From VAXT01 sp038040395 (GTDB lineage Bacteria > Actinomycetota > Thermoleophilia > Gaiellales > Gaiellaceae), in contig JBBPIJ010000002.1 of NCBI GenBank assembly GCA_038040395.1, forward strand, positions 1-64,000: DNA of 64,000 bases. The letters run 5' to 3'. The translations under genes were made by a program, and so were the position numbers. The stretch's first letter is position 1. Every line of letters begins with the position of its first letter. The notes beneath the pieces were generated by a model. It ran no database searches, had not been told where the DNA came from, and worked only from the letters and a program-made list of their open reading frames with translations. This document shows positions 23,862 to 34,913 of this stretch, one piece after another.

Positions 23862-23890
23862 AGGGTACGCGACGAATCGGCGGAGAGCAA
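23862..23890 (-). promoter_or_regulatory. Promoter of the rsgA leader transcript
   Basis: Minus strand TTGCTC (23885-23890), 17 bases, TACCCT (23862-23867), giving a leader of roughly 150 bases before rsgA. Confidence 0.5.
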
Positions 23891-23899
23891 ACCTCCTTG

Positions 23900-25276
23900 C
23901 TACGCGCGGAGCGTGACTTCGAGCGCCGTTCCGCGCCCCGGTGTCGAAGTGAGGGAGAAGACGCCGCCGATCGCAGCCGCTCGATCACGCAGGTTCTTGA
24001 GCCCCTGTCCGGCCGGGTCCGTGCTGCCTTCGAACCCTTCGCCGTCGTCGCGGACGACGACTATCCGCTCTGCGCCGCGCTGCCCGATCAGGACCCAGGC
24101 GCGGCCTGCGCCGGCGTGCTTCCGCACGTTCGCGAGCCCCTCCTGGACGATGCGGAAGACCTCGATCTGCTCGTCCGGCGCGAGCGACAGCCCAGCGTCG
24201 ACCTCCAGCTCCACGTCGAGCTCGCCGTCCGCGGTGAGGACGTCCACGTAGCGCCTGAGGGCGGTGTCGAAAGGCGCATTGCCGCTCGCCGAGGAGAGAG
24301 CGAGGATCGCGAATCGCGCCTCCTGCTGCGCCATGGCCGCTGCCGCCTTGATCTGCGAGACGCTGCCGGCAGGCGCGTTGCCCGCCTCGAGCATGGTCGC
24401 GTGGGTCGAGATCGTGAAGAGGTACTGGGCGAGACCGTCGTGGATCTCGCGGGCGACGCGAGCCCGTTCCTCGGCGACCGCGCGCCCGAACTCGGCGAAG
24501 CGGATCGCCCGCCACACGCCGGCCATCAGCACGCCGTAGGAGGTGAGCCGCAGGAAGTCGCCCTGCGAGACGAATGCGCTCGAGACCGCCGGGGTGAACA
24601 CGTAATGCAGTTCGGCGAAGAGCGCGAGGCTGGCGGCGAGCCCCAGCCAGCGATAGAGATCGTCGCCGTAGGTCCGCAGGCGATAGCCGAACCCGACGAG
24701 CGCAACGAGGCTGAGGAAGGCCTGGAGGGCGAGGGCGAAGATCAGGAGCAGCGGCTGATCGTCGCCGTTGAGCAATGCCGGCAGGCCGTCCGAGAGCGAG
24801 CGCATGAGCAGCCAGACCGCGACGACGAGAAAGACGAGGGCGAGGATCGACCAGCGGAGGGCCCGGTCCCGCAGGAGGATCCGGCCGCGTGAGAACGGAG
24901 CAGCTGCGATCAGCGACGTCGCGAGCAGCTTTCCGGCCACGCCCGCCCAGGCCTCGTTCTTGCCGACCGTGCCGCCGTCGAAGACCGGAGCGATGGCGAA
25001 GGCCAACGTGGATGCTGCGGCCAGGAAGAAGCCGCCGCAGAGCATGAAGTCGAGCCTTCTACCTTCCACCGAGAAACGGATGCCTGCAAGCACGGCGACG
25101 ATCGCGGCGGCGAGCGTGACCGCCGTGTCGAGCACGAGCCGAAGCTGCGGCAACTCGTAGCTGTCTCGCAGAGACGGGTACGTCACGAACAGGGCGAGAG
25201 CAGCCCCGAGCAGGCTGAGGAGCAGGACTTCGCCCCAGAGCCAAGCCTGGTAAGCATCGTTCTCTTCTCGCCGCAC
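23900..25276 (-). CDS. Membrane sensor histidine kinase (NarX/DesK-type, HisKA_3)
   Basis: 458 residues from GTG at 25276; an ATG at 25390 is also in frame but would overlap the divergent regulator gene by 33 bases, so the start is uncertain. About seven to eight N-terminal hydrophobic segments (to about residue 250), then the dimerisation/phosphoacceptor helix with His in RVAREIHDGLAQYLFTI, and the ATPase domain with NVRKHAGAGRAW (N box), VVRDDGEGFEG (G1) and GQGLKNLRDRAAAIGG (G2). Signals to the divergent NarL-type regulator. The many-helix sensor suggests detection in or at the membrane; the ligand is unknown. Confidence 0.88.
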   Translation of the reverse strand: MRREENDAYQAWLWGEVLLLSLLGAALALFVTYPSLRDSYELPQLRLVLDTAVTLAAAIVAVLAGIRFSVEGRRLDFMLCGGFFLAAASTLAFAIAPVFDGGTVGKNEAWAGVAGKLLATSLIAAAPFSRGRILLRDRALRWSILALVFLVVAVWLLMRSLSDGLPALLNGDDQPLLLIFALALQAFLSLVALVGFGYRLRTYGDDLYRWLGLAASLALFAELHYVFTPAVSSAFVSQGDFLRLTSYGVLMAGVWRAIRFAEFGRAVAEERARVAREIHDGLAQYLFTISTHATMLEAGNAPAGSVSQIKAAAAMAQQEARFAILALSSASGNAPFDTALRRYVDVLTADGELDVELEVDAGLSLAPDEQIEVFRIVQEGLANVRKHAGAGRAWVLIGQRGAERIVVVRDDGEGFEGSTDPAGQGLKNLRDRAAAIGGVFSLTSTPGRGTALEVTLRA

Positions 25277-25322
25277 ACCCGTGTAATCGGCACGAGAGGG
25301 CGTTCCGCTTAGGTACGCGGCC

Positions 25323-25351
25323 TTCAACCTTCGGCGAGATCGGCCGATAAG
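25323..25351 (+). promoter_or_regulatory. Possible leaderless promoter of the NarL-type regulator
   Basis: TTCAAC (25323-25328), 17 bases, GATAAG (25346-25351), six bases to the GTG start. Confidence 0.35.
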
Positions 25352-25357
25352 CCGTTT

Positions 25358-26002
25358 GTGGCTGCGCGAATCCTGATCGTGGACGACCATCCTCTGACCC
25401 GCGGTGCCCTGGCGGCCCTGCTCGGGCAGAACGGTTTCGACGTCGTCGGGGAAGCCGGCGACGGCACCGAAGCGATCGAGTCCGCCCGGCAGCTCCAGCC
25501 CGACCTCGTGCTGCTCGATCTGTCGATGCCCGAGCTAGACGGCCTCGATGCCCTGCCGCGAGTACGCGCCGCCGCGCCCGAGTGCGAGGTCGTCGTCCTC
25601 ACTGCCTCCGGAACGGAGGAGAACCTCCTCGCCGCGATCCGCGGCGGCGCGGCCGGCTACCTCTTGAAGACCGAGGCGCCCGAGCGGATCGTCGAGTTCT
25701 TGAGCGGCGTCGTCGATGGGGAGGCCGCCCTCTCGGGGACGGTTGCCCGCCGGCTGCTCGAGCAAGTCCGTGAAGGCACGTCGCACCAGGGCGTGCCGGA
25801 CTCGATCGCGCACGCAGTCTCGGCCCGCGAGCTCGAGGTGCTGCTGCTGCTCGACGAGCACCTGGGCACGGACCAGATCGCGAAGCGGCTGTTCATCTCC
25901 GAGCACACCGTCCGCTCGCATGTGAAGAGCCTGCTGCGGAAGCTCGCCGTCTCCTCGCGCCGCGAAGCGCTGGAGACACTCGCGCACGCCCGCGCGAGCT
26001 GA
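25358..26002 (+). CDS. NarL/FixJ-family response regulator
   Basis: 214 residues: receiver domain 1-120 with VDDHP, phospho-acceptor Asp in VLLDLSMPELDG (about 54), Thr in VVLTASG, Lys in YLLKTEAP; then the GerE/LuxR helix-turn-helix (ARELEVLLLLDEHLGTDQIA, EHTVRSHVKSLLRKL, about 150-200). Activates or represses genes when phosphorylated by the divergent histidine kinase. The stop codon (26000-26002) is created at the junction of a 37-bp tandem duplication; the second copy would end the protein with the same residues ARAS. Confidence 0.93.
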   Translation: MAARILIVDDHPLTRGALAALLGQNGFDVVGEAGDGTEAIESARQLQPDLVLLDLSMPELDGLDALPRVRAAAPECEVVVLTASGTEENLLAAIRGGAAGYLLKTEAPERIVEFLSGVVDGEAALSGTVARRLLEQVREGTSHQGVPDSIAHAVSARELEVLLLLDEHLGTDQIAKRLFISEHTVRSHVKSLLRKLAVSSRREALETLAHARAS

Positions 26003-26037
26003 AGTGCTGGAGACACTCGCGCACGCCCGCGCGAGCT
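25964..26037. repeat. 37-bp tandem duplication at the end of the response-regulator gene
   Basis: 25964-26000 and 26001-26037 are identical except position 5 (C/T). The unit holds the last 12 codons of the regulator. Because 37 is not a multiple of three, the junction makes a TGA, leaving the protein end unchanged; the original TAA remains at the end of copy two. Confidence 0.95.
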
Positions 26038-26089
26038 AATCCACCGGGGTCGGGCAAGCTGAGGTTCACCCACGCTGGGGGAGCGCGAA

Positions 26090-26106
26090 TCACCCACCGT
26101 GGGTGA
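26090..26106. promoter_or_regulatory. Palindromic operator-like site TCACCCAC-C-GTGGGTGA
   Basis: Perfect 8-bp inverted repeat with a one-base centre in the 241-base gap between the regulator and the HDAC-family gene. A half site TCACCCAC recurs at 26066-26073. It could bind a regulator (for instance the neighbouring NarL-type protein), but no promoter is clear. Confidence 0.45.
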
Positions 26107-26212
26107 TGTCCGGACGATGCGCTTTCGCCGCTTCGGCCCGATACTTCGACCATCGAAGCTCCTCTCTTCCCTTTCGCGGCGGGATGAGGAAATCGGTGGC
26201 TCTTCTCTCTCT

Positions 26213-26245
26213 AAGACCGGTCCTCATGGGCCGGTCTTTCCTTTT
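26213..26245 (+). terminator. Intrinsic terminator
   Basis: AAGACCGG...CCGGTCTT with inner TCC/GGG pairs and a TCAT loop, followed by TCCTTTT. Oriented for plus-strand transcripts, i.e. the response regulator or an unannotated RNA from the gap 26040-26210. The T run overlaps the last codon of the convergent HDAC-family gene. Confidence 0.75.
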
Positions 26246-27083
26246 AGGCGAAGCCGTCGAGCGCAGCTGCAACCAGGCGCGGGAGCGTGCTCAGGTTGTA
26301 GCCCCCCTCGAGGACTGCGCCGACGCGGGGCGCAAGCGCGGCGCTCCGACGCGCGAGCTCGCGGAAGCCGTCCTCGGTGACGTTCATGTTCGCGAGCGGG
26401 TCGTCACGGTGAGCGTCGAAGCCCGCCGAGACCAGCACGAGCTCTGGCTCGAACGCCCGCACCGCCGGCTCGACCACCTCGTCGAAGGCGCGCTCGTACT
26501 CCTCGTCGCCCGACCCGGCGGGGAGCGGCACGTTGAGCGTCGTCTCGGCCTGCTCGTTCGGCCCCCCGGTCCCGGGGTAGAACGGCCACTCGTGGATCGA
26601 GACGAAGAGAACCGACGGGTCGTCCCAGAAGATCGCCTGCGTCCCGTTCCCGTGATGGACGTCCCAGTCGACGATCGCGATTCGCCCGATGCCGTTCTCT
26701 GCCTGCTGGTACCGCGCCGCGATCGCCACGTTGTTGAAGATGCAGAAGCCCATCGCCGCGTCGGGAAGCGCGTGATGGCCTGGAGGGCGGACGAGCGCGA
26801 AGCCGCCCTGCTCGGCCGCCGAGATCGCCGCACCCGCCGAAAGCAGCGCCGCCTCGAATGTCGTCCCGGAGGCAATCGTGTCCCCGTCGAGCCAGGTCGG
26901 GTCGCGGATCGAGCGGATGCTCGCGACGTACTCCGGTGCATGGCATCGCTCGATATCGGCAGTCGAGGCAGGGCTGCCGGCCTCGACCCAGCCCTCGATC
27001 GAATCGAGCAGAACCTCGAGCCTGCGCGGAGTGTCCGGATGCTGGCCCGTCGGATGCAGCCCAACGAGCTGGGGATGGGTCAG
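26244..27083 (-). CDS. Histone deacetylase-superfamily hydrolase (AcuC/acetylpolyamine amidohydrolase-like)
   Basis: 279 residues if started at CTG 27083, which overlaps the exonuclease stop as CTGA; ATG/GTG/TTG starts would need 60 or more bases of further overlap, the nearest being TTG. Arginase-deacetylase fold with the catalytic and zinc residues: RPPGHHAL (His pair), DWDVHHGNGTQ (Asp and His ligands), SAGFDAHRDDPL (Asp ligand), LEGGYN (Tyr). Removes acetyl groups from protein lysines or acetylpolyamines. The substrate cannot be read. Likely co-transcribed with the upstream exonuclease. Confidence 0.85.
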   Translation of the reverse strand: MTHPQLVGLHPTGQHPDTPRRLEVLLDSIEGWVEAGSPASTADIERCHAPEYVASIRSIRDPTWLDGDTIASGTTFEAALLSAGAAISAAEQGGFALVRPPGHHALPDAAMGFCIFNNVAIAARYQQAENGIGRIAIVDWDVHHGNGTQAIFWDDPSVLFVSIHEWPFYPGTGGPNEQAETTLNVPLPAGSGDEEYERAFDEVVEPAVRAFEPELVLVSAGFDAHRDDPLANMNVTEDGFRELARRSAALAPRVGAVLEGGYNLSTLPRLVAAALDGFA

Positions 27084-27928
27084 GACCCGGATGAGTGCCG
27101 CTCCGCCCGCGCCGCTATGCGCTCGGCCATCTGGCCCATGCCCCAACTGCTGAGGAGAGACGACGCCTCCGCCCACAGGGGGGACTGATCTTCGAGGGGA
27201 GGGAGAGGGGCGGAGGCGTCTAGCGCGGCTATTCGCCGGTAGAGCCGAAGTTCCTCTGCGATCGGCGCGAACCTCCCCGCCGTGAGCGCCGCCTCTAGTG
27301 AGCCGTACTCATGCAGGATCTGCGCGGCGCCCTTGGCGCCTACACCCGGCGCGCCGGGCAGCTTGTCGGAGGGGTCGCCTCTGAGCGCGATGAAGTCGGG
27401 CACCTGCTCGGGCTCGATGTCGTAGCGCTCACGTACCTCCGCAGGGCCGACGCGCGCCAGCTCGCTCACCCCGCGGGTCGGCATCAGCAGCGTCACGCGG
27501 TCCGAGGCGAGCTGGAAGGCGTCGCGGTCGGACGTGACGACGAGCACCGGTCCGCGCCAACGGCGCTTCGCCGCGACGGCGGCGGCAAGGAAGTCGTCCG
27601 CCTCGTACCCGGGCGCCTTCGCCGCTGCGAAGCCGAAGGCCCGCACGAGCTCCGGGAGCAGGTCGAGCTGCTCGAGGAGCTCGGGATCGAACACGCGCCC
27701 GCTCTGGTAGGGGGCGAACGACTCGTGGCGGTAGGTCGGAACCGTGAGCGTGTCCCAGCCGACGAGCACCGCGCGGGGCTGCTCCGCGTCGTAGAGCCGG
27801 GTGAGCATGTTCGTGAAGCCGACGATCGCGCCGGACGGGTGCCCGCCGGCACGGCGGATCGTCTTCGGGAGCCCGTGGTAAGCGCGGTGGGCGAGCGAGT
27901 CGCCGTCCACGACGAGGAGCGGTTTCAC
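27080..27928 (-). CDS. 5'-3' exonuclease / flap endonuclease (PolI N-terminal-like)
   Basis: 282 residues, stand-alone homologue of the PolA 5' nuclease domain. Metal-binding acidic clusters LLVVDGDSLAHRAYHG (residues 3-18), PGYEADDFLAAA (about 107-118), VTSDRDAFQLA (about 131-141); helix-hairpin-helix DKLPGAPGVGAKGAAQIL (about 189-206). Processes flaps and RNA primers. The polymerase part is absent, as for several actinobacterial paralogues. GTG start; its start overlaps the plsC stop by four bases. Confidence 0.9.
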   Translation of the reverse strand: MKPLLVVDGDSLAHRAYHGLPKTIRRAGGHPSGAIVGFTNMLTRLYDAEQPRAVLVGWDTLTVPTYRHESFAPYQSGRVFDPELLEQLDLLPELVRAFGFAAAKAPGYEADDFLAAAVAAKRRWRGPVLVVTSDRDAFQLASDRVTLLMPTRGVSELARVGPAEVRERYDIEPEQVPDFIALRGDPSDKLPGAPGVGAKGAAQILHEYGSLEAALTAGRFAPIAEELRLYRRIAALDASAPLPPLEDQSPLWAEASSLLSSWGMGQMAERIAARAERHSSGS

Positions 27929-28539
27929 AGCGTCGCCTCGAGCTCGCCGATCGCGGACATCAGGCGATCGGTGCCGATTTGGGCCGCCTCTCGCAGATCG
28001 CGGTCCTGCAGGTCGTCGAGTTCGACCGCGGGCCCGTACGCGACCTGCAGCGGGCCCAACCGCATGATCCGGTCGGTTCCCGCGATCGCGGCCGGGATCA
28101 ACGGCACGCCGGCTTCGAGCGCCACCCGAGCCGCGCCTGTGTGTGGCCGCGGCTGCCGCTTCTTGGCCAGACCCTTGCTGCGACGCGTCCCCTCGGGAAA
28201 CATCGCGATCACCTCACCTTCGCGCGCGAGGCGAACGGCCGTCTCGATCGCCCCCATGTCGCCGGTGCCGCGCCGCACCTTGAAGGCTCCGCCGAGCTTC
28301 AGGATGGGCCAGAGAGGCGACCGAAACAGCTCGGCCTTGGCCATGAATCGCAGTTGCCTGTGCGGAAAGAGAGGCAGGCCGAGCGGCCAGGGATCCAGGT
28401 TCGAGAGGTGGTTCGCCGAAAGGACATAGCCGCCCTCCCGTGGAAGGTGCTCCTTCCCGGATGCGCGCAGGCGAAAGAGCAGCTTCACGGGCGGTCCCGT
28501 GAGGATTCCGAGGAGTAGATAGACAGGCGAGGTAATCAC
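27925..28539 (-). CDS. plsC: 1-acyl-sn-glycerol-3-phosphate acyltransferase (PlsC family)
   Basis: 204 residues from GTG at 28539. Family blocks: SANHLSNLDPWPLG (NH-x4-D, catalytic, about residues 47-60), FKVRRGTGD, FPEGTRRSKG (about 118-127) and VPLIPAAIAGTD. One hydrophobic segment at the N terminus anchors it to the membrane. Acylates lysophosphatidic acid in phospholipid synthesis. Overlaps the downstream exonuclease start. Divergent from topB with 60 bases between. Confidence 0.9.
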   Translation of the reverse strand: MITSPVYLLLGILTGPPVKLLFRLRASGKEHLPREGGYVLSANHLSNLDPWPLGLPLFPHRQLRFMAKAELFRSPLWPILKLGGAFKVRRGTGDMGAIETAVRLAREGEVIAMFPEGTRRSKGLAKKRQPRPHTGAARVALEAGVPLIPAAIAGTDRIMRLGPLQVAYGPAVELDDLQDRDLREAAQIGTDRLMSAIGELEATL

Positions 28540-28569
28540 GCGGCGCTGAGTATGGCCCCAGCGGCCACC

Positions 28570-28596
28570 TTGACACCCCACGCTAAGGTCTAAAAC
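28570..28596 (+). promoter_or_regulatory. Possible topB promoter
   Basis: Perfect -35 TTGACA (28570-28575) with TAAAAC (28591-28596) at a short 15-base spacing; the ATG follows within four bases, so the true -10 may differ. Confidence 0.3.
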
Positions 28597-28599
28597 CAG

Positions 28600-30873
<2,274 letters not shown>

Positions 30874-30927
30874 GCAGGTACGAGCAGTCGTTTCAATCAT
30901 CGAAGCCCTCTCTGAGGGCCGGTTCCC

Positions 30928-30956
30928 TGGAAGCACCAGGAAACCGCGCCTACAGT
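30928..30956 (+). promoter_or_regulatory. Promoter of the sigma factor gene
   Basis: TGGAAG (30928-30933), 17 bases, TACAGT (30951-30956), start codon 11 bases on. Two hairpins precede it: GCCCTC-TCT-GAGGGC at about 30905-30919 and an imperfect GGTTCCCTGG/CCAGGAAACC pair that overlaps the -35. Confidence 0.5.
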
Positions 30957-30967
30957 GAGAAGGTTCG

Positions 30968-32101
<1,134 letters not shown>

Positions 32102-32212
32102 CTCGTAGAAACCCTCAAGCGGCGCATTGCCGTTTGCGGTCTCGCGAGGGCGCGGGGATACTCCCTACTCATCCGCCACGAAGGCGGTTGCATCAACGAG
32201 GGGAGGCAGTGA

Positions 32213-33874
32213 ATGGATTTGAAGCCGCGTAAGTTCGTCCTCTTGATCGCCGCGTCGGCGCTCGCATTCGTGCTTGTGGCGGGAGGCTGTGGAGGAGACA
32301 AGAAGAAGAGCTCGAGCGGAGGAAACGGCGGAGAGCTCGTGTTCGGCACAACCGCTGATCCAGTCGTGCTCGACCCCGCGCTCGTATCGGACGGCGAGTC
32401 CCTACGAGCGGCAGATCAGATGTTCGAGGGTCTCGTCACGCTAAAGCCCGGCACGACCGAGGTCGTCGCAGGGCTGGCCAAGTCGTGGGAAGCGGACGCA
32501 GCCGGCACCGCGTGGACCTTCCAGTTGCAGGACGGCGTGACCTTCCACGACGGCACCCCGTTCAACGCAGACGCGGTCTGTTTCAACTTCGACCGCTGGT
32601 ACAACTTCAAGGGTCCCTTCCAGGCCGAGAGCGCGACCTACTACTGGCAGGCCGTCTTCGGCGGCTTCTCCGACGGCAAGGAGGAGAGCCTCTACAAGAG
32701 CTGTGAAGCAACGGACGACTCGACGGCCGTCATCACCATCACCAAGGCGTCGTCCTCGTTCCTCGGCGCCCTTGCGCTGACGAACTTCACGATCGCAAGC
32801 CCCGACGCGCTCGCGAAGTACGACGCGGACGAGGGCTCGGTCGACGAGGAGACCGGTTTCAAGCCGACCGGGACGTACGGCACGGAGCATCCGACCGGCA
32901 CCGGCCCGTTCAAGTTCGAGTCGTGGACGCGCGGTGACCGCCTCGTGATGGTGAAGAACGACGACTACTGGGGCGACAAGGCGAAGCTCGACCGGCTCAT
33001 CTTCCGGCCGATCTCCGACAACGCCGCTCGACTCCAGGCGCTCCAGAACGGCGAGATCCAGGGCTACGACCTTGTCGAGCCTCAGGACGTGGCGACGATC
33101 GAGGGCGACAGCGACCTACAGATCCTCGACCGACCCGCGTTCAACGTCGGCTACGTCACCATCAACCAGAAGGTGAAGCCGTTCGACCAGATCGAGGTCC
33201 GGCAAGCCGTTGCCGCCGGTCTCGACCGCGAGGCCGTCGTCAGCCAGTTCTACGCCGGTCGCGGCGAGGTGGCGAAGGAGTTCATGCCGCCGTCGCTCGA
33301 GGGCTACTCGGACAACGTCGAGGAGTACACCTACGACCCAGCCAAGGCGAAGTCGTTGCTCCAGAAGGCCGGAGTCACGATTCCGCTGAAGGTGGACTTC
33401 TGGTACCCGACCGACATCTCACGGCCGTACATGCCCGACCCGAAGCGCAACTTCGAGGCGTTCGCGGCCAGCCTGAACAAGTCCGGCTTCAAGGTCGTGC
33501 CCCACAGCGCGCCGTGGAGCCCCGACTACGTCGGCCGTGTCGACGAAGGCACAGCAGGCGCACTGAACCTGATCGGCTGGACCGGCGATTACGGAGACCC
33601 CGACAACTTCATCGGCGTCTTCTTTCAGCGCCCGTCGAGTCAGTGGGGGTTCACGAACGACGAGATCTCGAACACGCTCGACAAGGCGGAGAGCGAGACC
33701 GATGCCGCCAAGCGCACCGAGCTGTACATGGAGGCGAACCAGGAGATCATGCGATTCCTCCCGGGCGTCCCCTACGTGCACACGAAGCCCGCTATCGCGT
33801 TCAACTCGAACGTGGAGGGCTACAAGACCAGCCCGGTGTCGCTCGAGCCGTTCTCTCTCGTCTCGATCGGATAG
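32213..33874 (+). CDS. ABC transporter substrate-binding lipoprotein, family 5 (peptide/nickel type), copy 1
   Basis: 553 residues with lipoprotein signal MDLKPRKFVLLIAASALAFV... and lipobox VAGGC (Cys about 26). SBP_bac_5 fold: LVFGTTADPVVLDPALVSDG, VTFHDGTPFNADAVCFNFDR, HPTGTGPFKFESW, NDDYWGDKAKLDRLIF. Captures peptides or similar solutes outside the membrane. GGGAGG ribosome site. First gene of a binding protein-permease-permease cassette that is repeated directly downstream (35898-39500). A promoter probably lies in the 111-base gap after the sigma factor gene. Confidence 0.93.
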   Translation: MDLKPRKFVLLIAASALAFVLVAGGCGGDKKKSSSGGNGGELVFGTTADPVVLDPALVSDGESLRAADQMFEGLVTLKPGTTEVVAGLAKSWEADAAGTAWTFQLQDGVTFHDGTPFNADAVCFNFDRWYNFKGPFQAESATYYWQAVFGGFSDGKEESLYKSCEATDDSTAVITITKASSSFLGALALTNFTIASPDALAKYDADEGSVDEETGFKPTGTYGTEHPTGTGPFKFESWTRGDRLVMVKNDDYWGDKAKLDRLIFRPISDNAARLQALQNGEIQGYDLVEPQDVATIEGDSDLQILDRPAFNVGYVTINQKVKPFDQIEVRQAVAAGLDREAVVSQFYAGRGEVAKEFMPPSLEGYSDNVEEYTYDPAKAKSLLQKAGVTIPLKVDFWYPTDISRPYMPDPKRNFEAFAASLNKSGFKVVPHSAPWSPDYVGRVDEGTAGALNLIGWTGDYGDPDNFIGVFFQRPSSQWGFTNDEISNTLDKAESETDAAKRTELYMEANQEIMRFLPGVPYVHTKPAIAFNSNVEGYKTSPVSLEPFSLVSIG

Positions 33875-33891
33875 TGAGCTAACTGAGTAAC

Positions 33892-33934
33892 AGCCGGCGG
33901 ACGACGCAATGCTGAAATTCGTCGTCCGCCGGCT
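33892..33934 (+). promoter_or_regulatory. Perfect 15-bp hairpin around the first permease start codon, copy 1
   Basis: AGCCGGCGGACGACG (33892-33906) and its exact complement (33920-33934) enclose 13 bases that include the ATG at 33909. The right arm codes VVRRL of the permease. No separate Shine-Dalgarno sequence is visible. See the copy at 37569-37617. Confidence 0.9.
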
Positions 33935-34913
33935 TCTGCTTCTGGTCCCGATCCTGCTCGGGCTCTCGATTCTCGTCTTCGTCTGGATCAGGGCACTTCC
34001 CGGCGGGCCGGCGCAGGCGCTCCTCGGCGAGCGCGCCACGCGGGAGTCCGTCGAGCAGATCGAGCGCCAGTACGGGCTGAACAAGCCGATCCACGTCCAG
34101 TACTGGAGCTATCTCAGTACCACGGCTCGGGGCGATCTCGGGACGAGCATCACCACCCGGCGGCCGGTCACCGACGAGCTCAAGCAGCGCTTCCCGGCGA
34201 CGATCGAGCTGACGCTCGCCGCGATGTTGTTCTCGCTGGCTTTCGGCATCCCGCTCGGCTTCGCCGCCGCCAAGCGCTATGGAACCTCGCTTGACCACGC
34301 GAGCCTCGTCTTCTCGCTGCTCGGAGTCTCGATTCCGGTCTTCTTCCTCGCGATCCTCCTCAAGTACGTCTTCGCGGTGAAGCTCGGGCTCTTACCCACG
34401 GTTGGCCGGATCTCGGCCCTCCTCGACATCGAGCACCCGACGAACTTCTACTTGCTCGACGCCCTGCTGGCCGGCGATCTGAACGCCTTCTGGGATGTGT
34501 TCAAGCACCTGCTCCTGCCCGCGGTCGCGCTCGGTTCGATCCCACTAGCGATCATCGCCCGCATCACGCGTGCGGCCGTCCTCGACGTCCAGAACGAGGA
34601 CTACGTCCGCACCGCGCGAGCAAAAGGGCTCTCGCCACGGGTCGTCGACGAGCGGCACATCTTCCGGAACGCGCTGCTCCCGATCGTCACGATCATCGGC
34701 CTTCAGGCCGGCCTGCTCCTCTCGGGCGCGGTGTTGACCGAGACCGTCTTCGCCTTCCCGGGCATGGGCACCTGGCTCGTGGACGCGATCAGGGCGCGGA
34801 ACTTCCCCGTGCTCCAGGGCGGGATCCTCTTCGTCTCGCTCGTCTTCGTGCTCGTCAACCTGCTCGTGGACGTTCTCTACGCCGTCATCAACCCCCGGAT
34901 TCGGGTGTCGTAG
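33909..34913 (+). CDS. ABC transporter permease, DppB/OppB type, copy 1
   Basis: 334 residues. N-terminal VVRRLLLLVPILLGLSILVFVW helix region, periplasmic domain, then five more helices; EAA loop in the C-terminal part DYVRTARAKGLSPRVVDERH (about residues 225-244), the contact for the ATPase. Forms half of the membrane channel. Start codon lies in the loop of a strong hairpin. It abuts the next permease gene (stop at 34911-34913, ATG at 34914). Confidence 0.93.
   Translation: MLKFVVRRLLLLVPILLGLSILVFVWIRALPGGPAQALLGERATRESVEQIERQYGLNKPIHVQYWSYLSTTARGDLGTSITTRRPVTDELKQRFPATIELTLAAMLFSLAFGIPLGFAAAKRYGTSLDHASLVFSLLGVSIPVFFLAILLKYVFAVKLGLLPTVGRISALLDIEHPTNFYLLDALLAGDLNAFWDVFKHLLLPAVALGSIPLAIIARITRAAVLDVQNEDYVRTARAKGLSPRVVDERHIFRNALLPIVTIIGLQAGLLLSGAVLTETVFAFPGMGTWLVDAIRARNFPVLQGGILFVSLVFVLVNLLVDVLYAVINPRIRVS

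Noticed and set aside
26090..26272. 60-codon minus-strand frame
   Set aside because: Starts inside the HDAC-family gene end and reads through the terminator and palindrome; no signal for expression.
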